64,000 bases of DNA from Gammaproteobacteria bacterium UBA2675 (GCA_002354805.1 DEMH01000009.1:992001-1056000), one strand, 5' to 3'; positions 8,868 through 18,144 are shown, numbered from the stretch's first letter. Made by a program: numbers and translations. The notes: a model not told the origin generated them from the letters alone.

Positions 8868-9097
8868 CCTGAGTCTCTCCTTGTTGTTATTGTCATTCAA
8901 TGGACAGATTATCATCAGCATAGTTCATCGGCACCTCTCCTGTTATAGAGCGACAGATTGATCAGACGGACAGCCCGATCGATGCGCCTATTAAATCCAT
9001 GAATTAGTAGCCCGGCAGACATAGATTCTGCTGATTTAACACCTTCTCCTTGGTACACTCTGGGCATGTAAAAAGACACTTACCAAGGAGGTGCCCC

Positions 9098-10342
9098 TTG
9101 CAGGATCTGGAATCATTCCGCGCGGAAACCCGTGCCTGGCTGGAAGAAAACTGTCCGGCGTCTATGCGCACGCCCATGCCCGAAGATGAGGTGGTCTGGG
9201 GTGGGCGCAATGCCGAGTTCAAGAACCCGGACAGCAAAGTCTGGCTGGACCGAATGGCGGACAAAGGCTGGACCACGCCGACCTGGCCGGCCGAGTACGG
9301 TGGTGGTGGCCTGAGCAAGGCTGAATCGATGGTGCTGGCGGAAGAGATGCAGCGCATCAAGGCGCGACCACCGTTGGTGAGCTTTGGCATCAGCATGTTG
9401 GGACCGGTGCTGCTGGAAATGGCCACCCACGAGCAGAAGCTGGAGCATATTCCCAAAATCGTCCGCGGTGAGATCCGCTGGTGTCAGGGATACAGCGAGC
9501 CGGGTGCCGGTTCGGACCTGGCCGGACTGGGCACCAAGGCTATCCTGGACGGCGACGAATACGTGATTAATGGCTCCAAGATCTGGACCTCCTATGCTGA
9601 TAAGGCTGACTGGATATTCTGTCTGGTGCGCACTGATTTCGAAGCGCCAAAGCACAGTGGTATCAGTTTTATTCTGTTTGATATGGCCTCACCGGGCGTG
9701 ACCACCAAACCCATCAAGCTGATCAGTGGCAACTCGGTATTCTGCGAGACCTTCTTTGACAATGTGCGCGTGCCGGCTGGCAATGTAGTCGGTCGCCTCA
9801 ATGACGGCTGGACCATAGCCAAGCGTCTGCTCCAGCATGAGCGCACCATGATTTCCGGCTTCGGGCTTAGCAGTGGTCGCAACAACCGTGGCGGTCTGGC
9901 TGACTCACTGGCGCAGACAGCCATGTCGTATCGGGGTGATACCGGCAAACTGTCCGATCCCGCCCTGCGCGACCAGATCGCACAGTTCATGATAGACAGT
10001 GAGGCATTCTCACTGACCTCGCAGCGCTCGGCGCAGGAAGCCAAACAGAGCAAGGGGCCGAATGCGACGTCGTCAATGCTGAAGAATTACGGCTGTGAAC
10101 TGAACAAGCGGCGTTATGAGCTGGCGCTGAAAGCAGCAGGCACCCAGGCGCTGGGTTGGGAGTCACTAACCGAAGACGGCAGTGACTTCAGTGCACGAGA
10201 GCTGGATACCACCAGACAATGGCTGCGCTCGAAAGGCAATTCAATTGAAGGAGGCACCTATGAGGTCCAGCTGAATGTGATTGCCAAGCGGGTATTGGGC
10301 CTGCCAGACATGACCTCCATGGTCGCCAGTAACAAAAAGTAA
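9098..10342 (+). CDS. Acyl-CoA dehydrogenase family protein (first of a pair)
   Basis: The best start is TTG at 9098, six bases after a strong AAGGAGG (9085-9091); this gives 414 residues beginning MQDLESFRAETRAWLEENCP, the usual N-terminus. FAD/substrate motifs are intact: WCQGYSEPGAGSDLAG (family CQ.fTEP..GSD), GSKIWTSYAD, and the C-terminal IEGGTYEVQLNVIAKRVLGLP. The enzyme would oxidise an acyl-CoA to enoyl-CoA and reduce electron-transferring flavoprotein. It lies 14 bases before a second, different acyl-CoA dehydrogenase. Adjacent unequal pairs of this type often form alpha2beta2 heterotetramers acting on steroid side chains or other bulky acyl-CoAs; the substrate here is not known. Confidence 0.92.
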   Translation: MQDLESFRAETRAWLEENCPASMRTPMPEDEVVWGGRNAEFKNPDSKVWLDRMADKGWTTPTWPAEYGGGGLSKAESMVLAEEMQRIKARPPLVSFGISMLGPVLLEMATHEQKLEHIPKIVRGEIRWCQGYSEPGAGSDLAGLGTKAILDGDEYVINGSKIWTSYADKADWIFCLVRTDFEAPKHSGISFILFDMASPGVTTKPIKLISGNSVFCETFFDNVRVPAGNVVGRLNDGWTIAKRLLQHERTMISGFGLSSGRNNRGGLADSLAQTAMSYRGDTGKLSDPALRDQIAQFMIDSEAFSLTSQRSAQEAKQSKGPNATSSMLKNYGCELNKRRYELALKAAGTQALGWESLTEDGSDFSARELDTTRQWLRSKGNSIEGGTYEVQLNVIAKRVLGLPDMTSMVASNKK

Positions 10343-10356
10343 GGGAGGACTTTTAC

Positions 10357-11502
10357 ATGTCATTGGTACTCAACGAAGATCAGCTAATGCTTCAGGAATC
10401 AGCGCGTGATTTTTGCCGCGAGAAAGCAACGGTCGCGGTCTTGCGCAAACTGCGCGATGAAAAGGACCCGCGCGGTTTTTCAGATGAGTTGTGGCAGGCC
10501 ATGGTGGGGCTGGGCTGGGCCGGTATGGCCATTCCCGAAGCCTACGGTGGTTTCGAGTTCGGCTATTCAGGACTGGGTATTGTGCTGGAGGAAACAGGGC
10601 GCACACTGGTACCGACACCGCTGGTATCCACGGTACTGCTTGGCGCAACTGCCATCAACCTGGCGGGCTCAGAGGAACAGAAGAGTGAATTGCTGCCAAA
10701 GGTCGCTGCAGGCGAAACTGTCATTGCCTTCGCTCTTGAGGAGGGAGCTCTGCACAACCCGTCAAATATCGCCCTTGGCGCTGAAAAAACTGCTGATGGA
10801 TACACCCTGAACGGTGACAAGGTGTTTGTTCTGGATGCGCACGTGGCGGACTACTTTATTGTGGTGGCACGAAGCAGTGATCCAGCAGACTCAAACGATG
10901 GCATCAGCCTGTTTGTAGTCGATGCGGCGACGCCGGGAATTTCGGTGCAACGGCTGAACATGGTCGACAATCGCAATGCTGGCAATGTCAGGTTTGACAA
11001 TGTGAAAGTGCCGGCTGACGCCTTGATGGGCGCAGAGGGTCAGGGCAGAGCTGCGCTGGAGCGCACACTGGACATCGGCCGAATTGGCCTGGCTGCAGAG
11101 ATGCTGGGTGGTGTGCAGGAGGTGTTTGAGCGCATTGTTGACTACCTGCAGCAGCGTACACAGTTTGGTGTGCAGATTGGTGCCTTTCAGGCTTTGCAAC
11201 ACCGGGCAGCGATCATGTACTCCGAGATAGAGTTGTGCAGATCGCTCGTGCGCAAGGCCCTGCTAGAGCTTGACCGCGGAGATGATGCGGAGGATATCCC
11301 TGCACTGGCGAGTATGTGTAAAGCCAAACTATCCGAGGTCTACGAGCTCGTCAGCAATGAGGGTATCCAGATGCACGGCGGCATCGGTATGACCGACGAG
11401 TTTGATATTGGTTTCTTTATCAAACGCGCACGGGTGGCTCAGCAGACCCTGGGTGATGCGAGCTATCACCGCGACCGCTACGCTTCCCTGCGCGGCTTTT
11501 GA
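10357..11502 (+). CDS. Acyl-CoA dehydrogenase family protein (second of a pair)
   Basis: A 381-residue acyl-CoA dehydrogenase, co-transcribed with the preceding gene and starting at an ATG with AGGGAGGA upstream. N-terminal helical domain (LMLQESARDFCREKA), middle beta domain (TADGYTLNGDKVFVLDAHVADY) and C-terminal helical domain ending QMHGGIGMTDEFDIGFFIKRA are present. The middle domain lacks the strong TEP-x-GSD signature seen in the upstream protein, replaced by ALEEGALHNPSNI, which supports an unequal, partly non-catalytic partner role in a heteromeric enzyme. No other beta-oxidation gene is next to it. Confidence 0.9.
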   Translation: MSLVLNEDQLMLQESARDFCREKATVAVLRKLRDEKDPRGFSDELWQAMVGLGWAGMAIPEAYGGFEFGYSGLGIVLEETGRTLVPTPLVSTVLLGATAINLAGSEEQKSELLPKVAAGETVIAFALEEGALHNPSNIALGAEKTADGYTLNGDKVFVLDAHVADYFIVVARSSDPADSNDGISLFVVDAATPGISVQRLNMVDNRNAGNVRFDNVKVPADALMGAEGQGRAALERTLDIGRIGLAAEMLGGVQEVFERIVDYLQQRTQFGVQIGAFQALQHRAAIMYSEIELCRSLVRKALLELDRGDDAEDIPALASMCKAKLSEVYELVSNEGIQMHGGIGMTDEFDIGFFIKRARVAQQTLGDASYHRDRYASLRGF

Positions 11503-11539
11503 CGGCGTCATCAACTGCCGGGCCCGTGGTGTACAGCCA

Positions 11540-11782
11540 TCAATGCTGTGCCCTGCGGGTCTTGGCCTGCTTTACCCGTGCCTTGAGCTTTTGCCGGCAG
11601 GTTACCAGTAACAATCGGCGAAACAGCTCCTGCAGATCCTGATCGGAAATCTCGGAAGTATCCGGGCTATTGCTTACTTCGTGCCCGGCCCAGTCCAGGC
11701 AGGTTTCCTGAGAATCGGCGTCAACCACCTGCAGACTGGGTTTGCCGTCATTGATGCTGGCGTAAATGTAATATCCTGTCAT
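11540..11782 (-). CDS. Small uncharacterised protein, 80 residues
   Basis: I do not recognise this family. The 80-residue product starts MTGYYIYASINDGKPSLQVV, is soluble and strongly basic at its end (KLKARVKQAKTRRAQH), with an acidic middle (SNSPDTSEISDQDLQEL). AGAGG lies upstream of the ATG. It faces away from the zinc-peptidase gene across a 144-base region that holds a Fur box, so both may be iron-regulated. Composition and the absence of an overlapping better frame favour a real gene, but length is short. Confidence 0.55.
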   Translation of the reverse strand: MTGYYIYASINDGKPSLQVVDADSQETCLDWAGHEVSNSPDTSEISDQDLQELFRRLLLVTCRQKLKARVKQAKTRRAQH

Positions 11783-11862
11783 GCTAACCTCTCTTGTCTG
11801 ATATGGACCGATAAATGTCCTGGTTAACCGTTGGCTGGCTTCGTGTCGATGCGGCTGGCTAT

Positions 11863-11881
11863 GGTAATGAGAATCATTATC
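11863..11881. promoter_or_regulatory. Predicted Fur box
   Basis: GGTAATGAGAATCATTATC matches the classical 19-bp Fur consensus GATAATGATAATCATTATC at 17 of 19 positions. It sits 45 bases upstream of the zinc-peptidase start at 11927 and 80 bases upstream of the divergent small gene start at 11782, where a repressor could act on both. Confidence 0.75.
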
Positions 11882-11926
11882 ATTAGATTAATTGGACAAT
11901 TCAAGCCCTTGTGAGGAATTTACTGC

Positions 11927-12613
11927 ATGGTTCTGGCAATACTGGGTCTGTTCCTGGCTGCGCTGGTGTTTGCACCCCAGCTATGGGTCAAGCAGGTTAT
12001 GCGTAAACATCATCGGGAAGTTCCCGATATGCCAGGCACTGGAGGAGAGCTTGCACAGCATCTGATTCAACGCTTTGCGCTGACCGGTATCGGGGTGGAA
12101 GAGACCGATGAGGGGCGGGATCATTTTGACCCGCAGGCGCAAATGGTTCGCCTTGGCCCGAGCAACTTCCACGGTCGATCAGTTACGGCTGTGGCTGTAG
12201 CCGCTCACGAAGTCGGACACGCAATTCAGTTTCATCGCCGCGAGTCCATCTTTGAACTGAGAAGCAAATACATGCCCATGGCGGCGCGGCTCAACAAGAT
12301 GGGCATCGCCTTGATGTGGTCGGTACCGGTTGCCGCTTTGGTGCTGCGTTCGCCAATCGCCATCGGGACTGTCATCGGGCTGAGTGTGTTGCTGCAACTG
12401 GCAGGCGCAATGGCCTACCTGATCGTGCTACCCGAGGAGTGGGATGCCAGTTTTAACAAGGCTCTACCCATACTGGTAGAGGGAGAATATCTGGATGACT
12501 CCCAGATTCGCAGTGCGCGGCAGGTACTGAAAGCAGCCGCGCTTACATACTTTGCTGGAGCGCTGGCCAGTGTCGTCAATATTGGCAGATGGTTGATGGT
12601 GCTGCGCCGATAA
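11927..12613 (+). CDS. YugP-like membrane zinc metallopeptidase
   Basis: A 228-residue protein of the neutral zinc metallopeptidase family typified by B. subtilis YugP. It has an N-terminal membrane helix (residues 1-20), the zinc-binding HEVGH motif in AVAVAAHEVGHAIQFH near residue 90, and two or three further helices (ALMWSVPVAALVLRS, TVIGLSVLLQLAGAMAYLIV, and one at the C-terminus). The acidic third ligand is probably in the LPEEWDASFNKAL region. Typical family members have about 225-230 residues, so it is full length. The ATG follows GAGGA. A Fur box upstream suggests expression on iron limitation. Function of the family is poorly known; presumed membrane proteolysis. Confidence 0.85.
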   Translation: MVLAILGLFLAALVFAPQLWVKQVMRKHHREVPDMPGTGGELAQHLIQRFALTGIGVEETDEGRDHFDPQAQMVRLGPSNFHGRSVTAVAVAAHEVGHAIQFHRRESIFELRSKYMPMAARLNKMGIALMWSVPVAALVLRSPIAIGTVIGLSVLLQLAGAMAYLIVLPEEWDASFNKALPILVEGEYLDDSQIRSARQVLKAAALTYFAGALASVVNIGRWLMVLRR

Positions 12614-12721
12614 CTTTCAGAAATTCTGCAAGAACTTTATTTAATTAAAGTGGTCTATCCGTTGTGTCGATAATAAAAGTGACACCTGCGATTTTTATAC
12701 GCCAACACGTCGGTACGTCGA

Positions 12722-12752
12722 ATGACGTAGTCGCTGGAATCATCTACGTCAT
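12722..12752. promoter_or_regulatory. Inverted repeat ATGACGTAG-N13-CTACGTCAT, probable activator site
   Basis: Two perfectly complementary 9-base arms at 12722-12730 and 12744-12752 are separated by exactly 13 bases. Further ACGTCG copies lie at 12707-12712 and 12715-12720. The site is about 270-300 bases upstream of the sigma-54 promoter, a distance compatible with an enhancer. A related inverted repeat with the same 13-base spacing is found upstream of urtA. Confidence 0.5.
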
Positions 12753-13019
12753 AGGCCTAATAAACTGTAATTTCTAAGTTAAACGCACACCTTTTTAGTT
12801 GACGTATAAGTAAAAAAGCTAGTTAACCAATGAACGTAGAAATGAAATAATATAACTGCTCGTATCTCGCCTAAGTTATTGTTTAATAACATAAAAACAT
12901 AATTCAATGCACAATAAAGTGGCTTCGCATATCCGCGTTGCCTCTTTTTGAAGCACGCTGTTTTTCTCGCGCACTCTTTCTGAACCATAAGCCTTTGATA
13001 TTTATCATGACTCATTAGC

Positions 13020-13035
13020 TGGTACGCAACTTGCT
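13020..13035 (+). promoter_or_regulatory. Sigma-54 (RpoN) promoter upstream of the TonB-dependent receptor
   Basis: TGGTACGCAACTTGCT matches the -24/-12 consensus TGGCACGNNNNTTGCW with a single mismatch and has the required GG-N10-GC spacing (GG at 13021-13022, GC at 13033-13034). Transcription would begin near 13046, about 70 bases before the receptor start codon. This predicts nitrogen-type control by an enhancer-binding protein. Confidence 0.7.
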
Positions 13036-13114
13036 AAACCTCGTTCGATGATTTGAATTGACTCTGATCACGTCCTGGCAGGGAGCGTATCAATTACTGA
13101 TTGTAATGAGGCTA

Positions 13115-16100
13115 ATGAAAGATATGAAGAAAACAACTACTACTGTAAGACGTCAGCGACTTCACACTGCGATCGCGTTGCTGATGAGTGCGACTACCGT
13201 GCCATCACTCTACGCACAAGAGGCGCCGCAGATTGAAGAGCTGGTCGTTACAGGCAGCCGTATTCAGAGAATGGATAACGCAACCTCTCCGCAGCCCCTG
13301 TCTGTGATCAGCGCCGATGATCTCACCAGTTCGGCTAGTATCGACATTGGCGAAGTGTTGAATGAGAACCCGGCTCTGCTGTCTTCAGTTACCAGTACAG
13401 CATCAATCGGCAACTCTGCGCAGAACGTGGGCCGTGCCAGTAACGTTGGTGGTAGCGCGCTCAACCTGCGCGGCCTGGGCTCCCAGCGTACTCTCACGCT
13501 GGTTAACGGACGGCGTCACGTGTCTGGTATCGAAGGTACCTCTTCTGTTGATGTATCAACAATTCCATCGGCGTTGATTGAGCGTGTAGAAGTACTGACC
13601 GGCGGCGCGTCTGCCGTATACGGTGCGGATGCGGTGACTGGTGTTGTCAACTTTGTACTTAAGGACGATTTTGAAGGTGTAGACATCGACTTCAGAACAG
13701 GCATGTCTGGCGAAGGCGATGCGGAGACTAACAGCATACGCGCGCTGCTGGGGCGCAACTTCGATGCCAATCGCGGTAACGTGAATCTGTCATTGCAGCA
13801 CGATTATTCCGCAGGTCTGCGAGCTGGCGATCGTGATTTCCTTGCAAACGGAGGCCGCGCAACGGGCGATGTCAATCCGCTGCTGCGATTCCAGAAGGGT
13901 GACATTGATCCCAGCACAATGCCTAACCTGGCGCGCTACTACAATTTTGACAATACTGGCCGATATCCGTTCGGCGCACGTATTCCGACAGCAACAGCTT
14001 TTGGTAATAGCTACAACTCAGCCTTTGGTGCGCAACCTACTTTGACCTCAGCCGAACAGGCTCTCCTGGACCGCGTTAACTCGGCGTCACCACGTGCACT
14101 GCTGCCTGGTCGTACCTTTAACATCACTTCCCCTTACGGTGTGGTAGCACTGGGTGACTTTGGTACCACAATAGGTCTGGGTCAGGAACCTGACCTTGAC
14201 GGCAACGGCACTGGTGACTGTCTGGACAGTTTCACCGGTTACAACTCGAGCCTGGACGGCACAGCTTCATTTGGCGCAGCCGGTGGTTGCTGGATTATTG
14301 GTGAAGATGGCAGCCTGAATACGTATCAGGACGGTCTGGTGGCAGGTAACTTCAACCAGTTTGGTGCGGCCGGATCTTACATCGCGCCGAACCGCCCGTT
14401 TGTTATACCTGAGGATACCAAGTGGGCTGTTAACCTGAACGCCAACTATGATCTTACGCCAACCACAACAGCGTTTGTCGAGACCAAGTACGTTCGTCAT
14501 GATGTGACTTTCGGTGGCGGCGGCAACCAGGCAACCGACTTGTTGTATGGTGCGCCGGATAACCCCTTCCTGCCTGCACAGCTGGCGCCATTTGCCACTA
14601 ATCCAGGCGTGGGCTTCGTTGGCCCGGGCGGACTTTACATTTCACGTGACTCCGACGACTGGGGGCACAATGAGTCCTACAACGAGCGTACTACCTACCG
14701 TCTGGTAACCGGTCTGCGCGGCAGCTTCGACGATCTGGGTCTGGATTACGAAGTCTCTGCCAACTACGGTAAGTTTGAGCGCACTATGGAGTCTCCGTTT
14801 ACGCCGATTACTGACCGCTTCTTTGCGGCCATCGACGTGACAACTGACCCGGCAACAGGTCAGCCGGTTTGTCGTTCGGATCTCGACCCGACTGCCTACC
14901 CGCGTACCACACCATTTAACTTCCCCGCCTACCTGGGTGGACGTGCAGTGTCGCCGTTCTTCACCTTCGCACCTGGTGACGGCCAGTGCCAGCCAGCCAA
15001 TATTTGGGGCGGCAAAGGCTCAATCAGCCAGGAAGCCATCGACTTTTTCTCTTACACACGTACCGTTGAAGAGAGTATTGAGCAGTCGGTCGTAATGGGT
15101 TTTGTAAGCGGTTCCAGTGCCAACTGGTTCTCTCTGCAGGGTGGTCCTGTTTCATTTGCAGCCGGTGGTGAATGGCGCGAAGAGAAAAGCTCACAGTCCT
15201 TCGACAGCTACGATCAGGGCATTATCCAGGTCAGCGGTGTAACGCCGCAGGGCACCAGCTTCAGTCCGGGAGACTGGGTAGGTGACGTCAGTGCCGCAAA
15301 GAGCCTGGGCAGCTCACCCGGTAACCGGCTGCTGAATACCAGTGCCAAGTACGATGTATGGGATATGTTTGTGGAAGCAGAACTGCCCATTCTGGCCGGT
15401 CTGCCCCTGGCAGAGACACTGACAGTTGATGCGGCTTTCCGTCGTGCTGACTATTCGACCTTTGGTAGCAACGATACTTACAGTGTTGGCGGTGTCTGGG
15501 CGCCCGTCATGGACTTCCGTATCCGCGCCAATTACAGCGAAGCGGTACGGGTACCTAACCTGTTCGAACTGTATTCGCCAGAGCAGGGACAAAGCTTCCG
15601 TCCCAATGATCCCTGTGATGCATCGCAGATTGCCAGTGGCCCGAATCCGGCCCTGCGTCAGGCTAACTGTGTGGCCGATCTGACCGCCAATGGTGTACAG
15701 CAGTCAAAAATCTTCGATGCCAACGGGAACTACATTTTCGTAGACCCGCTGTCAGCCGGATTCCCGGGTGTCGTCGGGGGTAACCCAAACCTGAAGCCGG
15801 AAATTGCTACCACGGAGACGGTTGGTTTTGTATTCCAGCCGCGATTCCTGGAAGGCTTCACGATGAGCATGGATTACTGGAACATCGAAATTGAGGAGGC
15901 GATTGCCGAGATTTCTTCTCAGAACATTGTGAACAGCTGCTACGACGCGGCATCAATCAACAACCCGTTCTGTGAATTGATTCAGCGTAACAGCACTTCA
16001 ACATCAGCACAGTCCGGCGGTTTTGTCTTCCTTCGTCAAACCCAGCTGAACTTTGGTGAAGCGTTGGCAGAAGGTGTTGACTTGAACCTGTCATACCGCT

Positions 16101-16540
16101 TTCAGCTGGCTGACTACAACATCTCCTTGAGCACTAACGTGACCAAGCAGCTGAAGCTTGACTTCGTCGAGCCCACCAACCCGGGCGAAGAAGCTGTCGT
16201 TGACGAAGACCTGTTGGAGATGCGTTCGCCAGAATATGCTGGACAGTTGTCTGCCACCGTTGGTCGCGACAACTGGAGTATCAGTCTGCGATCACAGTAT
16301 CTGAGCGAGATGGCGCTGACAGGCCCAATTGAGACTGCAGTCCAGAACTACGGTGAAGGCATTTTCACTGACGAGTTTTACTCACACAACCTGTCGGGTA
16401 ACTACCAGTTCAATGATACCGTGCGTTTCTATGGTGGTATCAGCAACATTACCGATGAAAAACCGTTCATAACTGAACGTGCCTATCCAGTGAGCCCGGT
16501 TGGCCGCTCGTACTTCCTGGGTATTAACGTCGCACTCTGA
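13115..16540 (+). CDS. TonB-dependent outer membrane receptor
   Basis: A receptor of about 1141 residues from the ATG at 13115 (13124 is equally possible; upstream GTAATGAGG serves as a weak ribosome binding site). It has a signal peptide ending near SLYA-QEAP, a TonB box (EELVVTGSRIQ), a plug domain with LRGLGSQRTLTLVNGRR and VEVLTGGASAVYGADAVTGVVNF, and a long beta-barrel with SEAVRVPNLFELYSPEQ and NPNLKPEIATTETVGFVF motifs. This subtype, common in sphingomonads, xanthomonads and marine gammaproteobacteria, imports oligosaccharides, peptides or other nutrients. The sigma-54 promoter and the ureohydrolase, urea transport and urease genes downstream suggest a nitrogenous, perhaps guanidino-containing, substrate; that is inference. 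Confidence 0.93.
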   Translation: MKDMKKTTTTVRRQRLHTAIALLMSATTVPSLYAQEAPQIEELVVTGSRIQRMDNATSPQPLSVISADDLTSSASIDIGEVLNENPALLSSVTSTASIGNSAQNVGRASNVGGSALNLRGLGSQRTLTLVNGRRHVSGIEGTSSVDVSTIPSALIERVEVLTGGASAVYGADAVTGVVNFVLKDDFEGVDIDFRTGMSGEGDAETNSIRALLGRNFDANRGNVNLSLQHDYSAGLRAGDRDFLANGGRATGDVNPLLRFQKGDIDPSTMPNLARYYNFDNTGRYPFGARIPTATAFGNSYNSAFGAQPTLTSAEQALLDRVNSASPRALLPGRTFNITSPYGVVALGDFGTTIGLGQEPDLDGNGTGDCLDSFTGYNSSLDGTASFGAAGGCWIIGEDGSLNTYQDGLVAGNFNQFGAAGSYIAPNRPFVIPEDTKWAVNLNANYDLTPTTTAFVETKYVRHDVTFGGGGNQATDLLYGAPDNPFLPAQLAPFATNPGVGFVGPGGLYISRDSDDWGHNESYNERTTYRLVTGLRGSFDDLGLDYEVSANYGKFERTMESPFTPITDRFFAAIDVTTDPATGQPVCRSDLDPTAYPRTTPFNFPAYLGGRAVSPFFTFAPGDGQCQPANIWGGKGSISQEAIDFFSYTRTVEESIEQSVVMGFVSGSSANWFSLQGGPVSFAAGGEWREEKSSQSFDSYDQGIIQVSGVTPQGTSFSPGDWVGDVSAAKSLGSSPGNRLLNTSAKYDVWDMFVEAELPILAGLPLAETLTVDAAFRRADYSTFGSNDTYSVGGVWAPVMDFRIRANYSEAVRVPNLFELYSPEQGQSFRPNDPCDASQIASGPNPALRQANCVADLTANGVQQSKIFDANGNYIFVDPLSAGFPGVVGGNPNLKPEIATTETVGFVFQPRFLEGFTMSMDYWNIEIEEAIAEISSQNIVNSCYDAASINNPFCELIQRNSTSTSAQSGGFVFLRQTQLNFGEALAEGVDLNLSYRFQLADYNISLSTNVTKQLKLDFVEPTNPGEEAVVDEDLLEMRSPEYAGQLSATVGRDNWSISLRSQYLSEMALTGPIETAVQNYGEGIFTDEFYSHNLSGNYQFNDTVRFYGGISNITDEKPFITERAYPVSPVGRSYFLGINVAL

Positions 16541-16557
16541 TAGAGCCTCTCCTGGTG

Positions 16558-16618
16558 CTACTGCCCGCCGCTGTCAACTCTCCTGTTTATCGGTGAGTTG
16601 GCTGAGGCGGGCAAGTAG
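16558..16618 (+). terminator. Large hairpin after the receptor gene
   Basis: CTACTGCCCGCC (16558-16569) pairs with GGCGGGCAAGTAG (16606-16618, one bulged A), with an inner CAACTC/GAGTTG stem. It is followed by TTTCC only, so it is at best a partial terminator. It may reduce read-through from the receptor to the ureohydrolases or stabilise the receptor mRNA 3' end. Confidence 0.5.
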
Positions 16619-16674
16619 TTTCCGGCTTACCAGCCTCAGCGCAGTCGGCTGTGGATATAAAGCAAGGAAAAAAG

Positions 16675-18144
16675 ATGACAACAAAAAACAATCAAACAAA
16701 TATTGGCGGGCACATGCGCCTGTTACTCCAGGCAACTCTCAGCAGCGCACTTCTGCTGGGCCAGTTTGCCAAGGCACAGACTGAAGAAGAGACTGATCAG
16801 CCCGAACTGGTTGAGTTTCCTGTCTCGCTTGACAGTCGGCTGAGTCTGCTCACAGAAGAAGAGTTGGAATTTCTACGCACCCCCCGAAACACTCGCTCCT
16901 ACGCCGAAGACCTTGATCAGCTGGTTGAGCAGATAGAAAAGCGCTCCGCGGATGAGGTAAAGGCCTATGTGGAGGCCATGATATGGGTACGTGATCAGCG
17001 TGGCTTTCAGGAAGGCGAAGACCTCGACCACATACCACTAAATACCGACACCCCCGAATTTAATGCCTGGAAAGTCAGGCGCCCCCGCAGTTTTGACCCA
17101 GAGCGCGAACCAGGCCCCATCAGCCTCGGGCGCTATATGCGTGGTAACGGCGGTATCCCGACATTCGCCGGTGCGCCTGTTGCACTGACGCCAGAAGATC
17201 TGATCGCCGGTGAAGTAGACGTGGCCTTTGTGGGTGCGCCACTAAATATGGGGTCCGGCTGGCGCGGTGCGCAGCACGGACCACTGGCGCTGCGAACGAT
17301 GGGTCGTATGAGTGGCAATGACCAGTACACGCAGGTTAACGCGGGGTCTGTGTTGAATATCGTCGACTACGGAGACATTGCCATCGATAACGACAGCACC
17401 GAGCGCAGTATGGAACATGTACGTGAAGTGGTGCGCGAAATTGTTGAGACAGGTGCCATTCCATTCATTATTGGTGGTGACCATTCTCTGGAGTATCCCA
17501 ACGTGGCAGCACTTGTGGATGTCTTTGGTGTCGGCAATCTGGGCGTTATTCACTTTGATGCGCACTACGATGTCGGCCGTGATCGTGCCCACCTGATTGA
17601 CCACGGGGCACCCATTTATCGATTGCTCAATGAAGGACTGATAACTGGCGCTGACTACATCCAGGTCGGACTGCGAGCAAATAGTCCTAACGAAAGCATT
17701 TTTCGCTGGATGCGCGAGGAAGGTTTCAAGTATCACACTATGGCCGAAGTGGAAAAATACGGCTGGGACTATGTACTGGAACGAGTACTGGCAGAAGCCA
17801 AGGGTGACGGACGTAAACTCTATATCTCATTCGATGTTGATGTGCTGGATCCTTCTTATACGTCGGCGACCGGAACACCGGTGTCTGGCGGCATCACACC
17901 ACGTGAGGCAATACCGATCGTGCGTCGCCTTTGTGCGGAATCCAATGTGGTGGGTTTTGACCTGGTCGAAGTCGCGCCCGAGCTGGATCCGACCTACGTT
18001 ACAACTCTTCACAGTGCTGCCATTGCTAAAGCCTGCCTGACAGGCGTGGCGATGCGACGACTTGAATTGACAGAACCACATTATCTTAACCCTGTATCGC
18101 TGGATCACGCTCAGGACGATTACCACGAGGAGAATCAACAATGA
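16675..18144 (+). CDS. Exported agmatinase/arginase-family ureohydrolase, paralogue 1 (active site intact)
   Basis: From the ATG at 16675 (AAGGA six bases upstream) the product has 489 residues with a Sec-type signal peptide ending near FAKA-QTEEE. About 110 residues of acidic, helical N-terminal domain precede the ureohydrolase fold, making it much longer than usual cytoplasmic agmatinases (300-320). All six metal ligands of the family are present: His270 (GGDHS), Asp295, His297 and Asp299 (DAHYD), Asp387 and Asp389 (SFDVDVLDPS); TGTP and EVAP substrate-loop motifs are also kept. Family enzymes remove urea from guanidino compounds (arginine, agmatine, guanidinobutyrate, guanidine) using Mn or Ni. 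The substrate is not predictable, but placement beside urea transport and urease genes fits a urea-producing enzyme in the periplasm. Confidence 0.9.
   Translation: MTTKNNQTNIGGHMRLLLQATLSSALLLGQFAKAQTEEETDQPELVEFPVSLDSRLSLLTEEELEFLRTPRNTRSYAEDLDQLVEQIEKRSADEVKAYVEAMIWVRDQRGFQEGEDLDHIPLNTDTPEFNAWKVRRPRSFDPEREPGPISLGRYMRGNGGIPTFAGAPVALTPEDLIAGEVDVAFVGAPLNMGSGWRGAQHGPLALRTMGRMSGNDQYTQVNAGSVLNIVDYGDIAIDNDSTERSMEHVREVVREIVETGAIPFIIGGDHSLEYPNVAALVDVFGVGNLGVIHFDAHYDVGRDRAHLIDHGAPIYRLLNEGLITGADYIQVGLRANSPNESIFRWMREEGFKYHTMAEVEKYGWDYVLERVLAEAKGDGRKLYISFDVDVLDPSYTSATGTPVSGGITPREAIPIVRRLCAESNVVGFDLVEVAPELDPTYVTTLHSAAIAKACLTGVAMRRLELTEPHYLNPVSLDHAQDDYHEENQQ

Larger units (their letters stand above)
12614..13114. 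other. Long AT-rich regulatory intergenic region before the TonB-dependent receptor
   Basis: About 500 bases without a supportable gene, much more AT-rich than its surroundings, especially 12760-12930. It holds repeated ACGTC/ACGTAG elements (12707-12752) and a sigma-54 promoter match at 13020-13035. A 78-codon minus-strand open frame within it (12779-13015) has no ribosome binding site or family features and is not called. Confidence 0.7.

Noticed and set aside
12779..13015. 78-codon minus-strand open frame in the AT-rich region before the TonB-dependent receptor
   Set aside because: No ribosome binding site or recognisable family, odd composition driven by the AT-rich stretch, and it lies across the regulatory elements.
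12614..16674. Possible guanidine-sensing riboswitch (ykkC or mini-ykkC) before the receptor or ureohydrolases
   Set aside because: The ACGT-rich elements are DNA palindromes with 13-base spacers and do not form the paired stem-loops with ACGR loops expected for mini-ykkC; no ykkC core was seen.
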